Source: Armigeres subalbatus
Taxonomy: Eukaryota; Arthropoda; Insecta; Diptera; Culicidae
Length of the DNA stretch: 64,000 bases
Assembly: GCF_024139115.2 (NCBI RefSeq)
Contig: NW_026943253.1
Span: 34,112 to 98,111 of the forward strand
Reading direction: 5' to 3'
Of the stretch, positions 1-11,361 are shown in pieces; within the stretch, counting starts at the first letter, position 1, and every line of letters begins with the position of its first letter. Position numbers and translations under genes: made by a program. The notes under the pieces were generated by a model that worked only from the letters and a program-made list of their open reading frames with translations, searched no databases and was not told the DNA's origin.

Positions 1-2525
1 TTGCTGTCCGGCATTCTGCAACATGTCCTGCCCATCGTACCCTTCCGGCTTTAGCTACCTTCTGATACTGGTTCGCTGTAGAGCTGGGCGAGCCCATGGT
101 TCATTCTTCGCCGCCACACACCGTCTTCTTGCATACCGCCAAAGATGTCCTAGCACCCGTCCTCGAATACTCCGAGTGCTTCAAGTCCTCCTCGAGCATT
201 GGTCTATGTTTCTGGCGTCCGTAGAGGACAACCGGTCTTATTAACGTCTTGCAGGTGATGACACATTTGGTGCGGTGGCGAATCTTTTTGACCGCAGTTT
301 CTTCTGGAGCCCGTAGTAGGCCCGACTTCACAGATGATGCACCTTCGTATTTCACGACTGACATTGTTATCAGCCGCACAATCCGATACACGAATTTCGA
401 CCACCATCGAAGGTATCCCGTCTATCGTAACACTGCTTCCAGGCGGGCCGTGTCGCGCTCGGTTCCGCCCACAAGCATATACTTTGTCTTTGAGGCATTC
501 ACCACCAGTCCAACTTTTGGTGCTTCACGTTTCAGGTGGGTGTACAGTTCGCCACCTTTGCAAATGTTCGCCGACAACGTCCAGGGTCATCGCGAAAACC
601 AAATTGACTGGATATGTGGAAAATCGTACCCCAGCTGTTACACCTGTCTTTCCGCATGACACCTTTCTAGCGCAATGTTGAACAACAGGCAAGAAAGTCC
701 ATCACCTTGTCTTAGTCTCGGCGCGATTCGAACGAACTGGAGGTTCGCCTGAAATCTTCACACAGTTTTGCACACCATCCACCGTTGCTTTGATTGTCTG
801 GTAAGCTTCCCAGGAAGCTGCTCATCCATAATTTTTCCATAGTTCTGTCGCGGTTTATATACTGTCGTATGCCGCCTTGAAATCAACGAATAGATGATGT
901 TGGGACCTCAGGATCACGGCATTTTGAAGGATTTGCGTACAGTAAAAGATCTGTCCGTTGTCGAGCGGTTGTCAACGAAGCCGGCTTGATAACTTCCCAC
1001 GAACTCATCACCAATGGTGACAGACGACGAAGATGATCTGGGATATCATTTGTAGGCGGTATTAAGGATGGTGATTGCTCGAATTTCTACACTCCAGCTT
1101 GTCGCCTTTCTTGTAGATGGGGCATATAACCCTTCCTTCCACTCCGGTAGCTTTCAGTTTCCCAGATTCTGACCATCAATTTGTGCATGCAAGTGGCTAG
1201 CTTCCAGCCCATCTTGATGAGCTCAGCCCGATACCATCCTTACCAGCGTTTTATTGGTCTTTAGCTGTCGGATGGCATCCTAACCCTCTGCGGGGGCTCC
1301 GGTTTTCCATCGTCCGCTGAACTGACGTAGTTCATCTCCTCCGCCCTTCACTTTCACTGCACTGTACTTCAGCGCCGAACATTGTTGATGACGTATAGTT
1401 TTGGGGCAGTTTTCCATCACCAGATAGTGTGGTCAGAGTTAATGTTAGCCACGATATGTCCTGACGTCGATAATGTCGGAGAAGTGCCGTCCATCAATCA
1501 GAACGTGATCGATTTTGTGATTCTGTCTGGGTGGTGGTGATTCCAGGTGTACTGATACGGAAGGCTGTGTTGAAGTAGGTGCCGCGAATGGCTATTCTTG
1601 AGGCAGCGAAATCATTTAGTCGTAGGCCATTTTCGTTCGTCAGCCGGTGGCATGAACTTCCCAAAGTCGGTCTAAACTCCTCTGGCCAACCTGAGCGTTC
1701 AAATCTCCTATGATGATTTTGACGTCGTGGCTTTGGGCAGCTATCGTACTCACGTTCCAGCTGCGTAGAATGCGTCCTTATCATCATCAAGCTTCCGAAG
1801 GTGGGCTATGGACGCCAGCGTTGAAGAATGGCCTTTTGATTCTCAACCCGCACATGGCCACCATCGATCACGCCTTTGCATGTCGCCCATCACTATGAAA
1901 GCTGTTCCCAGCTCAGTGTGTGTGTGTGTGTGTTGCCGCAGTCTGGTAGATGGCATGATTATCCGTAAACGTTCGCACCATTGATCCCTTCCAACAAACC
2001 TCCGCGAGCGCTACGATGCCGAATCCACGGCCTTGACATCGGCGAAAGGCGCGTGCTCGATGAAGTTGAGAGATTTGCAGTTCCATCGAACCGAGTTTCC
2101 AATCGCTGTCCCTTTCGTCGCAGTGGTCTTCGCCGATGGTTCCGGTCCGTACTCTTGTTGATTGTTCGTTGCGTGAGTTTTTTTTTTGCTGGTTTGCAGG
2201 CCTGGACACAAAGCCCCAAATTTCCGGAGGACCATGGTGCACAGTTTCATTTAGGAGTCCCTCGCTGGCACTCGGATGATGATCAGCCGCCCCTAACATG
2301 GAGAACAGACGCTGTTGTGAGCCGATCCGACATGGAGAACAGACGCTCAATAAGATTTGCACCTCCGAGAGGAGCAACCCCTTCCCTGTCAGCATACGAC
2401 CATGTTCACTTGGGGTTGGTTAACGATCTTCCCTAAGGTTGCTCGTATCCCGGCCAGCACCGCGGGAGGTAGGATAGGAGTTGCGGTAAGAGGTTAAGGA
2501 CCGCGAGATGGGGTCATTTTATTCC
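1..2525 (-). mobile_element. RTE-like non-LTR retrotransposon, family A, copy 1 (broken)
   Basis: Read on the minus strand, the element runs from a 5' leader (about 2350-2525) through an apurinic-type endonuclease (about 2400 to 1450) and reverse transcriptase (about 1450 to 640) to the C-terminal region at the window start. Endonuclease pieces are seen in the frames at 1913-2395 and 1494-1790. The C-terminal frame at 204-407 shows the ADNNVSREIRR motif that follows the fingers/thumb part in RTE-like proteins. All frames are shifted repeatedly. A (TG)n run sits at about 1916-1933. The 3' end lies outside the window; in the sister copies it is followed by a short microsatellite tail, as usual in RTE elements. 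The protein would nick DNA and reverse-transcribe its own RNA, but this copy cannot code for it. RTE clade is inferred from the endonuclease/RT/C-terminal pattern and the tail. Confidence 0.75.
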
Positions 2526-2542
2526 TTCAGGACCGCCGTTCG

Positions 2543-3238
2543 GGTGTCATTGGGCCTAGGGGTAAAATTGGGCCAAAACGAAAAATGTTTCAACCTAATA
2601 TCTCAGAAACTGTTACATGAATTTTGATCAAAACTCAAACGGTTCAAAATTATATAGTAAATTCACGTTTAGGAATAAAAACAAATTCAAGAAGTAATTA
2701 ATCAAAATTCATAAGTTGGAATTTGAATGTAAAACTATTGATCGAACGAACCGTATTAAAATAATGTCAGTAATGCCCACAAATCTCTTTACATAGCTAG
2801 TTTTAGATTAATGGATGCCTGTTATCATGTTACGATAATCTGTTGTTGTTTTATCGAATTTTATGTCATTTATATAGCGGTTCTGGTTTTTCGTAGCAAC
2901 GAGCAATGCACGCCAAAAGGGGTGAGATTAATAAGCTTGGCTGATTTGCCATATGTGGTAAGAGCCGTAATGTAGGCAATTATTTTAATGAACGATTGAA
3001 TCGTTGCATCGTCACCGCTGAACTTTATTTACTTGGCCAATGTCACCCCCTGTGAGGGGTGAGAATGGGCCAATAATTTAAACAACATATAACTATGAAG
3101 AATTTCTCATTTATTATTTTTCCCCACACAGTGGTAAATTTATTATTCAAGCTTGTACCAAACTAATTAAACTTGAATCCAACCATATAGAGCTTGTAAC
3201 ATTTACTTGAAGCATACCACATTTTGGCCAATGACACC
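2543..3238. mobile_element. MITE with GGTGTCATTGG terminal inverted repeats (left-arm copy)
   Basis: The ends are GGTGTCATTGG at 2543-2553 and CCAATGACACC at 3228-3238, exact 11-bp inverted repeats that extend imperfectly into the GGCCTAGGGG / GGCCAAAA region. The 696-bp interior is AT-rich and noncoding, with an internal hairpin-like CACCCC...GGGGTG segment at about 3045-3065. No convincing target-site duplication is visible. It separates a minus-strand family A LINE from a plus-strand family B fragment. Its size and structure suggest a non-autonomous DNA transposon of unknown superfamily. Confidence 0.7.
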
Positions 3239-3284
3239 TTTATTTGGTACGCGAAGTACCAATGGTACGCTTTACCCAGCATTT

Positions 3285-3640
3285 GCTGCGCCACTCTTCC
3301 AAGACAAAGTATATGATGTCAGGTAGAGATAGGGAAGACCTAGCGGTGTTGGTGCACAGGTAGTGCTTGGTGGGGATCTGTTTAGTTGTTGAACAATTTG
3401 TTTACCTTGAAACGCTTGTGATATGTGTCAATGAAGTTTCTCGAAGTGAAAAGACGTATGTTGCTGTAAATAGGGCCTTTTACGATTACGTAAATCTTAG
3501 GTCCCGCAACATGCAGACGGGAAATCAAATTTGCTCCATACAAAACTCTGATTCTACCAGTGGCCCTTTATGGACATGAAGCATGGACATTAAAAGGGGT
3601 GAGGCGACTGAGAGTTCATGAAGGTCATTTAGATTGCTGG
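3285..3640 (+). mobile_element. Family B RTE-like LINE fragment
   Basis: Plus-strand reading in shifting frames gives the conserved region after the RT core: a YMMSGRDRED stretch at about 3310, VVEQFVYLETLVICVNEVSR at about 3378-3440, and VALYGHEAWTLK at about 3553-3595. The same landmarks occur in family B at 22280-23065. Only this short piece is present; the flanks are other elements. The mirror copy is at about 56200-56600. Confidence 0.75.
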
Positions 3641-4017
3641 CTGCATGCGGTGGAATTTGACCTAGACCCTGGCATTCGGGAAACTAGAGAGAAACGCCCA
3701 ACCGACCGACGATTATGGAGCTCTACAATCACGCCTGCTAGGTGTATCGACGTTAGTGTCAGACCGCATCGTGCTGTGCTCAAAGTAGGGTTCTTTTCTC
3801 TCGTTGCGGAAGAAGCTTTAATACACCCGAAGCTTTTTAATTTCAACGGTGCTTTAGCGCTATTTGTACCCACTGATCCGTTACGATCTTTGCAAGGACC
3901 CGTGCCTTCTGTTTACGTTGGACCCTGTTTGCGAAGTAAAATTCGACAAGCGGTGGTAATCCTGCAGGACACCGTTCTGGGAAAACCTCTTAGAAGGTCA
4001 CGTCTCCACGCTCAGCA

Positions 4018-4940
4018 ATGAGTATTAATAGAAAAAAACAAGAGAAGGGAGAGTCTCTGAATTCTCCACTTCCTTCAAAGCGTGTTTCAAGACCGTCCTG
4101 CCCAAGGGCGAAAAATAGAAGGAAGCTGACTTCAGATATTCCTTCAAATCTAATGTTGATATTGCTTCTCTCCTATCGAACTGAGCAATCAGTTTGATTT
4201 GATTAATGATGAATTGAGCAAATCGAATATACCTCTAGCCCAGTGATTCGATTCATGGAAGAATCCAAAGGATTCTGCCAATTGTGGTATCTGTTGCCGA
4301 GTTTTCGCTTTCGAATGAATCTGAATAACCTCAGGGATCAAGGTTTCATTTGATTGAGTAGAAGGGTGACTCGCCGCGTTTTGCTGGGATCCTTGACGAT
4401 CGCAAACGTCTTCTTCACTATTTAACTGAGAAGCGCATAAATTCTTCACATACGACGACAAAAACTGAGCGATTGTTCAAAGTCGTCTTGAAGGTTCCAG
4501 TGATGACAAATCACATGAGATGTAAATGAATTCTCAATTACTTGGATTTTCACACCAAGTAATTAGATGAAAAAGAAATCCATTCTGTACTTCCTAGAGG
4601 GGCATTTTCAAAATTTAGTCTATTTCAAAAAAGTGAACTAAATAATATGAAAGTTTGGAAAAGGCCTGTATTATGTCTCATGTCCGTGTTACATGGAACA
4701 TTTCCGCAGGCCTGGGGGAAATTTCCAAACCCTACCCAGTGCCGTAAGTGCCAAAAGTGGGTCATGGAACCAAACATTACGCATGGATGCTAAATGCATG
4801 ATTTGTAGGAACCTCTCACGCCAAGGATGCATGTCCCAGAGAGAAGATTCCAATAAATTTAAGTGCGCAAACTGGGGCAATCATAACCATTTCTGGGAAT
4901 GCCTTCCGCAAAAAAGTTTTGAATTCCGGCAAAATTGATG
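4018..4940 (+). pseudogene. Juan-like ORF1, gag-like nucleic-acid-binding protein (broken)
   Basis: The ATG at 4018 opens a lysine-rich N-terminus that runs into stops within about 120 bases. Near the end, the frame at 4693-4938 holds zinc-knuckle sequence: a first box around WNQTLRMDAKCMICRN and a second around FKCANWGNHNHFWECLP. Several cysteines expected in CCHC boxes are changed or frame-shifted away. In intact Jockey-clade elements this protein coats the element RNA. This copy cannot make it. Confidence 0.7.
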
Positions 4941-5359
4941 ACGGGAAATTCAATCGATCCCAGATTCGACGGTAGAAATTTTTCAAACGCTCAAATTTCG
5001 AAACCGGTTACCGGTCGAGCAATTCATACCCACCAATTCACAAACAAATTTTGCTCGTCAACGGGTAGCAAGCACTTCAGTAAATTCCAATTTTCGAATG
5101 TTACCTAGTGCAAACATCGCTGCTGGTAGACAAAATTTCTTCTCAAAATGAGGTTTATACCATGTCCCAACGGAAAATAACGGTCATGTTGTTGATCTCA
5201 GGTAGCATGACTGCTCCGATTTGATTTTTTACTGAACAATTGCATACATGATTGATGAACAGTTCAAAGCAAATACCATCCTGAAGCTGTTCAGGTTGGT
5301 ATAAAGTACACAAAAAATTGTATCGGATCCCTTTCAATGGATCCAAATAATTGTGTGAA

Positions 5360-7905
5360 AGTTCTAAATTGAATGCCTGCTCTAAAGGGTAAGGAAGATG
5401 AATTATTCAACTTCCTTTCAGTTCAATGTGCATATGCCATAACTGAAACGTATTTAAAACCAGGACTCTCCATTAAAAGAGATCCAAACATTTTATCTAC
5501 AGAAATGATCGTCTTGACAGCGCCTGTGGGGTCCATTGTCATTAATAATAGACGTATCAAATAAAAATTATTTTTCGTTTGAACCAAAGTTTTTGAACCT
5601 TTTGGGAGTTTCTGTGAAACAAATTTGGACAATTTTCCTTCATTGCAGCCTACTTGCCTTTTCAATGAATGGCAGCAAAAGAATTTGCTGAAAGCTGATC
5701 TTCAAATTCTGACTGCAACAAATCAAAATTCTTCGTAATTGGTGACTTCAATGCCAAACCGTTCATGGAATAAGCTCTAAGCAATTCCAATGGTAAAATT
5801 TTATTTGAAGATTGTTCGCTGGGATATTAATACTATTCAATATCCCAATGGCCCTACTTGTTTTTCTTCCAGTCGGAAATCCTTCTACAATTGATTTAGT
5901 TTACGGATTCAGTCAGCTGTGTGGCCAATTGGTAACCTCATGCTGACTTTTGACTTCGATCACCTTCCGTGACATTTGAAATCTCACAAGAATTTATAAT
6001 CCAATCAGCTCTACTTTAATTATCATAGAGTGATTGGGAGAAAACGTATATCGATAGGAATTTTGATGCTTGATATTCCTCTGATACAAAAGTGATATTG
6101 ACAATGCGTCGTATTCTTGACAAATTTAATATCGAAGCCAGAGGTCCTGAAATGATAGTTAAATTAACTCCATTATTATTGACGACGATCTTCAGCTACT
6201 GGATCCGTCTTAAAATGTGAGAAGAAGGCAATACTAAAGAACCCAGATCCCGCGTTGAAAGTTATTTGGCGAGATTTGCAAATGAAATTAAAAACGTTTC
6301 GTTATTCTGAGAAATACCAACTTTGAGAATAATGTCTCGAAGTTGGACCCCAGTTCGAAACCCTTTGGAAATTAACAAAATTTAAAAACCTCAAAAGCCA
6401 ATTCCACGCTTAAAGAGGAATTAAAATTTATTAACAAATGGCGAAAAGGCTCAAAACTTGCTCAGCAGTTCGAGAGTGCCTCATAATTTTAGTCTAGGTC
6501 TCACTAGTCCAATTGAGGATCAGGTTACACGAGTTTAAGACATTCTCAATCAAGAGAATGTTTTTGACCCTTCGTTGGGAAACAATTTGGATGAAGTGAG
6601 ATCTATTACTAGAAAATTAAAAAATATGAAAGCCCCTGGGTGATGATGGTATTTTCTACGCTCATCAAAAACTTTCTGAGAGCTCTTTATCCTTTTGGTT
6701 AATTTATTTAACAATGTTTTCAATTGGCATACTTTCCAGATCAATGAAAACGCCAAAGTTGTTCCAATTTTGAAGCCGGCAAAATCCAGCTGAGGCTTCT
6801 AGAGTCGCTCAATCAGTTTTGCTTTCAATAAGCAAACTGTTTGAAAAGATTATTTTAAATAGAATGATGGTCATATTAATGACAATCTTATTTTTGCTGA
6901 TGAGCAATTTGGTTTTCGCCATGGGCATTCAACCACCATCGTTATTAAGAGTTACGAACTTAATTCGCCAACAAATCTGTGAAATATCTGACTGAGTGCT
7001 CTTCTGATATAGAGAAAGCATTGACAGAAGTTATGAAGGTTTGATTGTAAAATTGATGAATTTTAATTTTCCTCTGTACATCATTAAACTGATCCAAAAT
7101 TATTTATCAGATTTGTTTCACTGCAGGTAAACTATCAGAATTCTAAATCAGATACTCTAAGAGCTGGTGTCTCCCAAGGCAGCATACTGGGCCCATTTTG
7201 TATAACATTTTTACTTTGACTTACTTGATTTACTCCAGGGTGTCAAAATCTTGTTTGCAGATGACACGGGCCTTTCAGCAAAGGGGAAGCCTTCGGTCAT
7301 TTGTAGTAGATTGCAAAAAGTTTGATATTTTCTCCACTTACTGGCAAAAATGGAAAATTTCCCGAATGCTTCCAAAACTCAGCTTATAATTTTCCCACAT
7401 AAGCGAGAGTCTTATTTGAAACCTTCTTGTAGACATATTGTCACTATGAATGGGGTTCCAATTAATTGGTCTAGCGAAGCTAAATATTTAGGACTTCTCA
7501 GATCAAAATTAACTTTAAAAATCACATTGAAGGCCTTCAGGCAAATGTAAAAATATATTAAGTGTCTATATCTACTTAGTAACAGAAAATCAAAACTTTG
7601 TCTTAAGAACAAACTTTTGATTTACTAAACAAATTTTAGACCTGCCATGTTGTATGCTCAAATAATATGGACTAGTTGTTGATTACCAGAAAGAAGGCAC
7701 TTCAGACGATTCAAAATAAAAATTTGAAAATGATTCTGAAGTTGCTCTGGTATAGTACCAATGAACTTCATAGAATTTCTAATATTGAGACATTGCAACA
7801 AATGTCCAACAAAATAATTTCCAATCTTAGATTAAAAATCGTTGCAATTCTATTGCAACGATTAACTCCTTGTACCCTTAGTATAATAGGTTGTTTAGTT
7901 TAGTT
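5360..7905 (+). pseudogene. Juan-like ORF2, endonuclease and reverse transcriptase (broken)
   Basis: The endonuclease start is read in the frame at 5373-5564 (KEDELFNFL, then AITETYLKPGLSIKRDPN). The catalytic-region motif VIGDFNAKP is read at about 5736-5765 and STIDLV-type sequence at about 5890. RT sequence follows: a fingers motif near 6640 (KAPG), GFRHGHSTT near 6910-6935, and the palm/thumb and tail up to about 7900. At least a dozen frameshifts separate these pieces. The function would be target-primed reverse transcription; the copy is dead. Confidence 0.75.
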
Positions 7906-8098
7906 GAAAACATTGTAATTCTACATGGTCAATTCAACCAGAGGAAAAATTTAACTGCCAGAGGCAATTGAAATGTTATAATAACCAAAAGCGTAGTATA
8001 GCAAATAAGGATGATAGTAAGAAAACACGGAACACCTAGTCTAAGAGATGAATGCATGTATTAGATAATTAGCAAATAAAATTAGTTAAAAAAAAAAA

Positions 8099-8445
8099 CG
8101 TAGCCGACCAGGTATCCAGGTAGGTACCAACGGCGACAGCATTGCAGTCGCCAAGCGATAGAATCGCGTCGCGATTGTCTTGCCAAGTGTGTTTGGGAAC
8201 CATAAAAGTTTCTATAACAAGAGGTCAATCAAGTCATACATCGCGACCAGTAGTCAGTGTCCGTCTCCGAGGTAGTTCGTCTTCCAGTTAGTGTGGTAAA
8301 CGTTCGCTTACCCTGCGGAAATCTCCCTGGTATCATAAGAAATGTATGCAATATACTCAACGATCCTCCTTTCCCTTTTCTTCTCATGGAGGATATGGAT
8401 GCGCATCGCCCGGCCTGGGGTAGTTCTAGGTCTGATTCCCGAAGT
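8099..8445 (+). mobile_element. LINE family D, endonuclease fragment
   Basis: The frame at 8257-8472 contains NDPPFPFLLMEDMDAHRPAW followed by GSSRSDSRS, which matches the endonuclease signature (a D-x-N/D-A-H-x-x-W-G-S pattern) of I/R1/Jockey-group LINEs. The Juan-like poly(A) ends immediately before it and a family A 3' tail interrupts it immediately after. Pieces at 10211-10530 and 11219-11287 look like later parts of the same element type, in the same orientation. Confidence 0.55.
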
Positions 8446-8511
8446 ATTATTATTTATTTCGTTTACATCTAAACAGATAACACTGAATCAACAATTTGAC
8501 GCCACAATAGG
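8446..8511 (-). mobile_element. Very short 5'-truncated family A RTE insertion (3' tail only)
   Basis: Positions 8470-8511 match the 3' terminal sequence of family A seen at 45650-45690, including the conserved AACAGATAACACTGAATCAA segment, in minus orientation. The AT-rich tail ATTATTATTTATTT lies on the low-coordinate side. Similar short sequences flank it: TCCCGAAG at about 8438 and TCCCGAGG at about 8515, a possible imperfect target-site duplication. It interrupts the family D endonuclease. Confidence 0.6.
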
Positions 8512-10190
8512 TATCCCGAGGTTTCACCCAACTTGAATCGTTCGAGTCATTCTAGATGTGAACCTTGTGCCACTCAACAACGGCTCGCCAACCTGGCCCC
8601 TCGGCCCACTGCCAGCGACGACCGTTGCACAGTGTTTTATTTCGTCATTTTCACGATCGAAATTCAAAACTCGAAAAGTGTTGATTTTTATATAGGGTTT
8701 GTTCACAGAAGTTTCGAGATATTTAGGAGCGCATCTTTCGATAAAGTGAGTTAAGAAAATTATTTTTCGACTAGAATGAGATAGACACGTGGTCTTCCGC
8801 AAAGATGTAGTAAATGTTAATACGAGCAACTTTGCTGAACATCCTGAGTTTCTATCTCTTATATATAAATAAACTACGTCGTTTTATGTAAAAACCATTA
8901 AATCTTTATTTTTCATTCTAACTCTTTCAATGATTTTTCCATTTCGTCTCTTCTACAAAGTTTAGAATAAGCTAAATTAATGTTTTCTTGAACATTGTAA
9001 ATTTCCATCTCATACAACAAAAGTTATCTTAAATTATATATATTTTAGAGGTATTTCACTTGTGATAACTCCCTTAATTGCAAAAGTCGCAAATTTCTTC
9101 ACGATATGCTGAAAATTGGTTATTTACATTTTATACTGACATTGAAAACTTTGTCGATAAGAGTCTTCTTTGAATGCTGTGTTAAAAACTTGTAAACCTA
9201 AGAAAAATTATAATATTTGAATAACTTTGTTTTATAAGATATAGAAAGCTACAATGTTCAGCAAAAACGTGTAATTTTGCTGGTTTGACAACTTTGTAGA
9301 AGAGACGGAAAATGTGAAAAATTATTATAGTTTAATAGTAATCTTTTATTTCCGCTCTTAAATGGGAAGTGTTTGCATACTTAGTCGGGAGCAACTTGTA
9401 ACGACCCCTTGGTCGGCGCGCCGAATAATACGGTTTAGGTATATCTGTCAATCAATATATGTCATGCAGCTGCAACCAGCTCTCGGAAGAACGATTTGAC
9501 AATCAGCTCTTTGACACAAAACAAATCGAAGGCGACTCAAAACTGTTAGCAGGTGATATGTACATGCGAACTATTGTTATGATTGTGAATTACAAATTAT
9601 TATAAAACGGATACTTCTAGATACTATATGAAATATTGTGCGACTAGTTTAGATATAGATTTCTTGAAATTCAATAGGGTAAGATGGAATACAAAGGAAT
9701 TTATAACAAAAAACTAATTTCCAATGTTGGATAGATAACCTTCAACCAATCTACATTGTAGCATACGGTAGCCGTTAGGTGCCTGAATACATAAAGTTCA
9801 GCTTTATCCACGGTAAGCCAGATTTGGATTCAGGGAAACTCAATTGGTAGGTGAGGTCAGTTGATAATCACTGCTGGAAGCTAGTAAGATTCATGCTGTG
9901 CAGTCGTGATAACTAGTCACAAAACTTAATTCCAATAAGAATTCACAGTCCTATCATCAAATCCTAATGCGATGCAAATTGCAGGTTTAGAATTACACTA
10001 ATAATAAAAAACTAGAAAACGAAGGAATAAGAATACTAAACGTAAGTGAAACAATTTGTAGCTGATGCTTATCTAATGAACTTGTTATTTACAGAAAGTT
10101 TTTAATATACAACATATTAAGAAACTTGGAATATCTTATTTGCTGTTGGTCCATGCCAACACAACTACTTTTCAATTTTGGTCACTGTCC
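8512..10190. repeat. AT-rich noncoding block with repeated internal modules
   Basis: No gene is seen. Related modules, with TTTGCTGAACAT or its complement next to TTCTATCTCTTAT-like sequence and CGTCTCTTCTACAAAG, occur near 8830-8870, 8945-9030 and in opposite orientation near 9195-9310. A GGCGCGCC site lies near 9415. The block is mirrored at about 49075-50815. It could be one or more MITEs or an internal part of a larger element; I do not recognise the family. Confidence 0.5.
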
Positions 10191-10210
10191 GTTAAGCTTC
10201 GCCTCCGGAC

Positions 10211-10530
10211 ATCACCCGGAAGCCAAATTGGGACTACGATGCCACCGACTGGGAGGCATGTGACCTCCACCTCCAACGCACATTTGAACGAAACACGCCC
10301 ACAACCCTTTCCGATTTGACCCTAACCGTCCTTGATACGGCCTGGCCGAAAAGCCTTCCTCTTGTGATCGGAAGAAACACGTCTGAATGGTTATAACAAG
10401 AAAAAGGTTACGACGACTTCCCGCTGGTCATCTCAATAAGGTAAGTGCCCTTCAGGCCTACAAAAAAACGCACTACGAATGCAAGTCACTAAATTTAAAG
10501 CCAAGAGAGAAGCAGTACTAGGATTAATTC
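10211..10530 (+). mobile_element. LINE family D, endonuclease-to-RT linker fragment
   Basis: A 62-codon frame at 10211-10396 reads ITRKPNWDYDATDWEACDLH, then a TLTVLDTAWPKSLPLV-type stretch, and ends at TAA. After a frameshift, the sequence up to the N run gives FKAKREAVLG. This matches the W-D-x-x-D-W linker and following basic region between the endonuclease and RT of I/R1/Jockey-type LINEs. The mirror copy is at 48657-49020. Confidence 0.55.
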
Positions 10531-10555
10531 NNNNNNNNNNNNNNNNNNNNNNNNN
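10531..10555. other. Assembly gap (25 Ns)
   Basis: This run of N lies exactly at the inner end of the left inverted-repeat arm. The sequence after it does not match the sequence before the gap at 48159-48656. Confidence 0.98.
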
Positions 10556-10828
10556 AATTCGGCTAACTCGGCTCAATTCGCCGTCGAACTCTAGAAAAAA
10601 CACAATGTGCTTAGCAGCAATCGAAGATTTTGTCCCATTCATCTCGATACCCTAGCAGCACAATTTGAGTCGATTTGGTTGCTGAAACTAAAATGTGACC
10701 AAATTTAATTCGCATATAGGCCAGAAACCCTTTATACCACCCTTAAATTATTATGTAAAGTGCTTGCCTGAGTACACTATCTGGTCATATCGTAGCTATT
10801 GATCCCTGTTATGAGGATCTGGTCGGCC
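10556..10828. other. No gene seen between gap and MITE
   Basis: The stretch is noncoding with no long frame on either strand. A segment near 10660-10700 (GTCGATTTGGTTGCTG) looks repeat-derived but I cannot place it. Confidence 0.4.
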
Positions 10829-11043
10829 GGGGCTTCTTTGACTACAGGGCAGGGGTTACTTTTGATTTTGGATTTTCTGAAAAAATTAAGCGAAAAAAAA
10901 TACCAAATTTGAAACAGAAAGTTAGCATCCAACTATCAATAAGATACCCGAATGATTAAAATGGCGATTTGATAGTAATTTACGTTACAATTCTTATTTG
11001 AAAAAATTTCCAAAGAAGCCCCTGATTTGTCAAAAGAAGCCCC
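10829..11043. mobile_element. 215-bp MITE with GGGGCTTCTTT terminal inverted repeats
   Basis: The left end begins GGGGCTTCTTTGAC and the right end, read in reverse complement, begins GGGGCTTCTTTTGAC. Similarity continues inward for about 35 bases as a second GGGGYT-type copy. The interior is AT-rich and noncoding. No clear target-site duplication is seen. It lies between two family D LINE pieces. Confidence 0.65.
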
Positions 11044-11218
11044 GCATGATGGTAGACAACATGCTTGGGTAGTATTTTATCGGGCTGGCGTTGGTAAACA
11101 CGGTAAACAATCACTGGTAACACTTCATCCCTCACAGCCTTCCAGATTCCTTCGAATTTACAAAACTTTGGCTTCAATCTACCGTATTTCACCACCAAGC
11201 TGCCCTCTCCAACAGCTA

Positions 11219-11287
11219 TGAAAAGTCATCCGGTCCCAACGGGATTGAGTACCATATGCTCAAAAAACTATCACCTTCCGATTCTAA
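11219..11287 (+). mobile_element. LINE family D, start of reverse transcriptase (fragment)
   Basis: In one frame the sequence reads KSSGPNGIEYHMLKKLSPSD, matching the RT fingers signature K-x-P-G-P-D-G-I-x-Y-x-M-L-K of I/R1/Jockey LINEs, with S and N in place of P and D. It is about 70 bases long and runs into unrelated sequence on both sides. Same strand and correct order relative to the pieces at 8099-8445 and 10211-10530. Confidence 0.5.
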
Positions 11288-11361
11288 GAATTGAGCAACT
11301 AAATATGCAGAAAAAATATATTAGTTTCGTGATATGTATTCAACCGTCTGGATTAATTACA

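Larger units (their letters stand above)
3641..8098 (+). mobile_element. Juan-like (Jockey-clade) non-LTR retrotransposon, near full length, broken
   Basis: The element has a probable 5' leader (3641-4017), ORF1 (from the ATG at 4018), ORF2 (about 5360-7905), a 3' untranslated region and a poly(A) run at 8088-8098 preceded by AATAAA at about 8075. ORF1 is a gag-like protein with CCHC knuckles and ORF2 has endonuclease and RT, the order typical of Jockey-clade LINEs. The exact 5' limit is not clear; the 153-codon frame at 3560-4021 crosses from the family B fragment into this leader and is not taken as a gene. A mirror copy with the same flanks lies at 51229-56060, so both derive from one insertion followed by duplication. 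Confidence 0.75.
1..10530. repeat. Left arm of a ~10.5 kb inverted duplication
   Basis: The whole stretch reappears in reverse complement at 48657-60270. Matching landmarks in mirror order are the family A RTE (1-2525 with 57410-60270), the GGTGTCATTGG MITE (2543-3238 with 56647-57399), the Juan-like LINE and its poly(A) (8088-8098 with 51230-51239), the block around the GGCGCGCC site (near 9415 and 49860) and the LINE piece ending at the N gap (10530 with 48657). Short stretches compared by eye are roughly 90 percent identical with many small indels. The arm is cut by the window start, so its outer end is not seen. Confidence 0.88.

Noticed and set aside
3560..4021. 153-codon frame with an ATG
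   Set aside because: Its start is inside a family B LINE fragment and its end is in the leader of the Juan-like LINE, so it is a chance fusion.
9410..9425. GGCGCGCC site as a sign of cloning vector or engineered DNA
   Set aside because: The mirror arm has the same site in the same repeat context, so it is part of the natural repeat.
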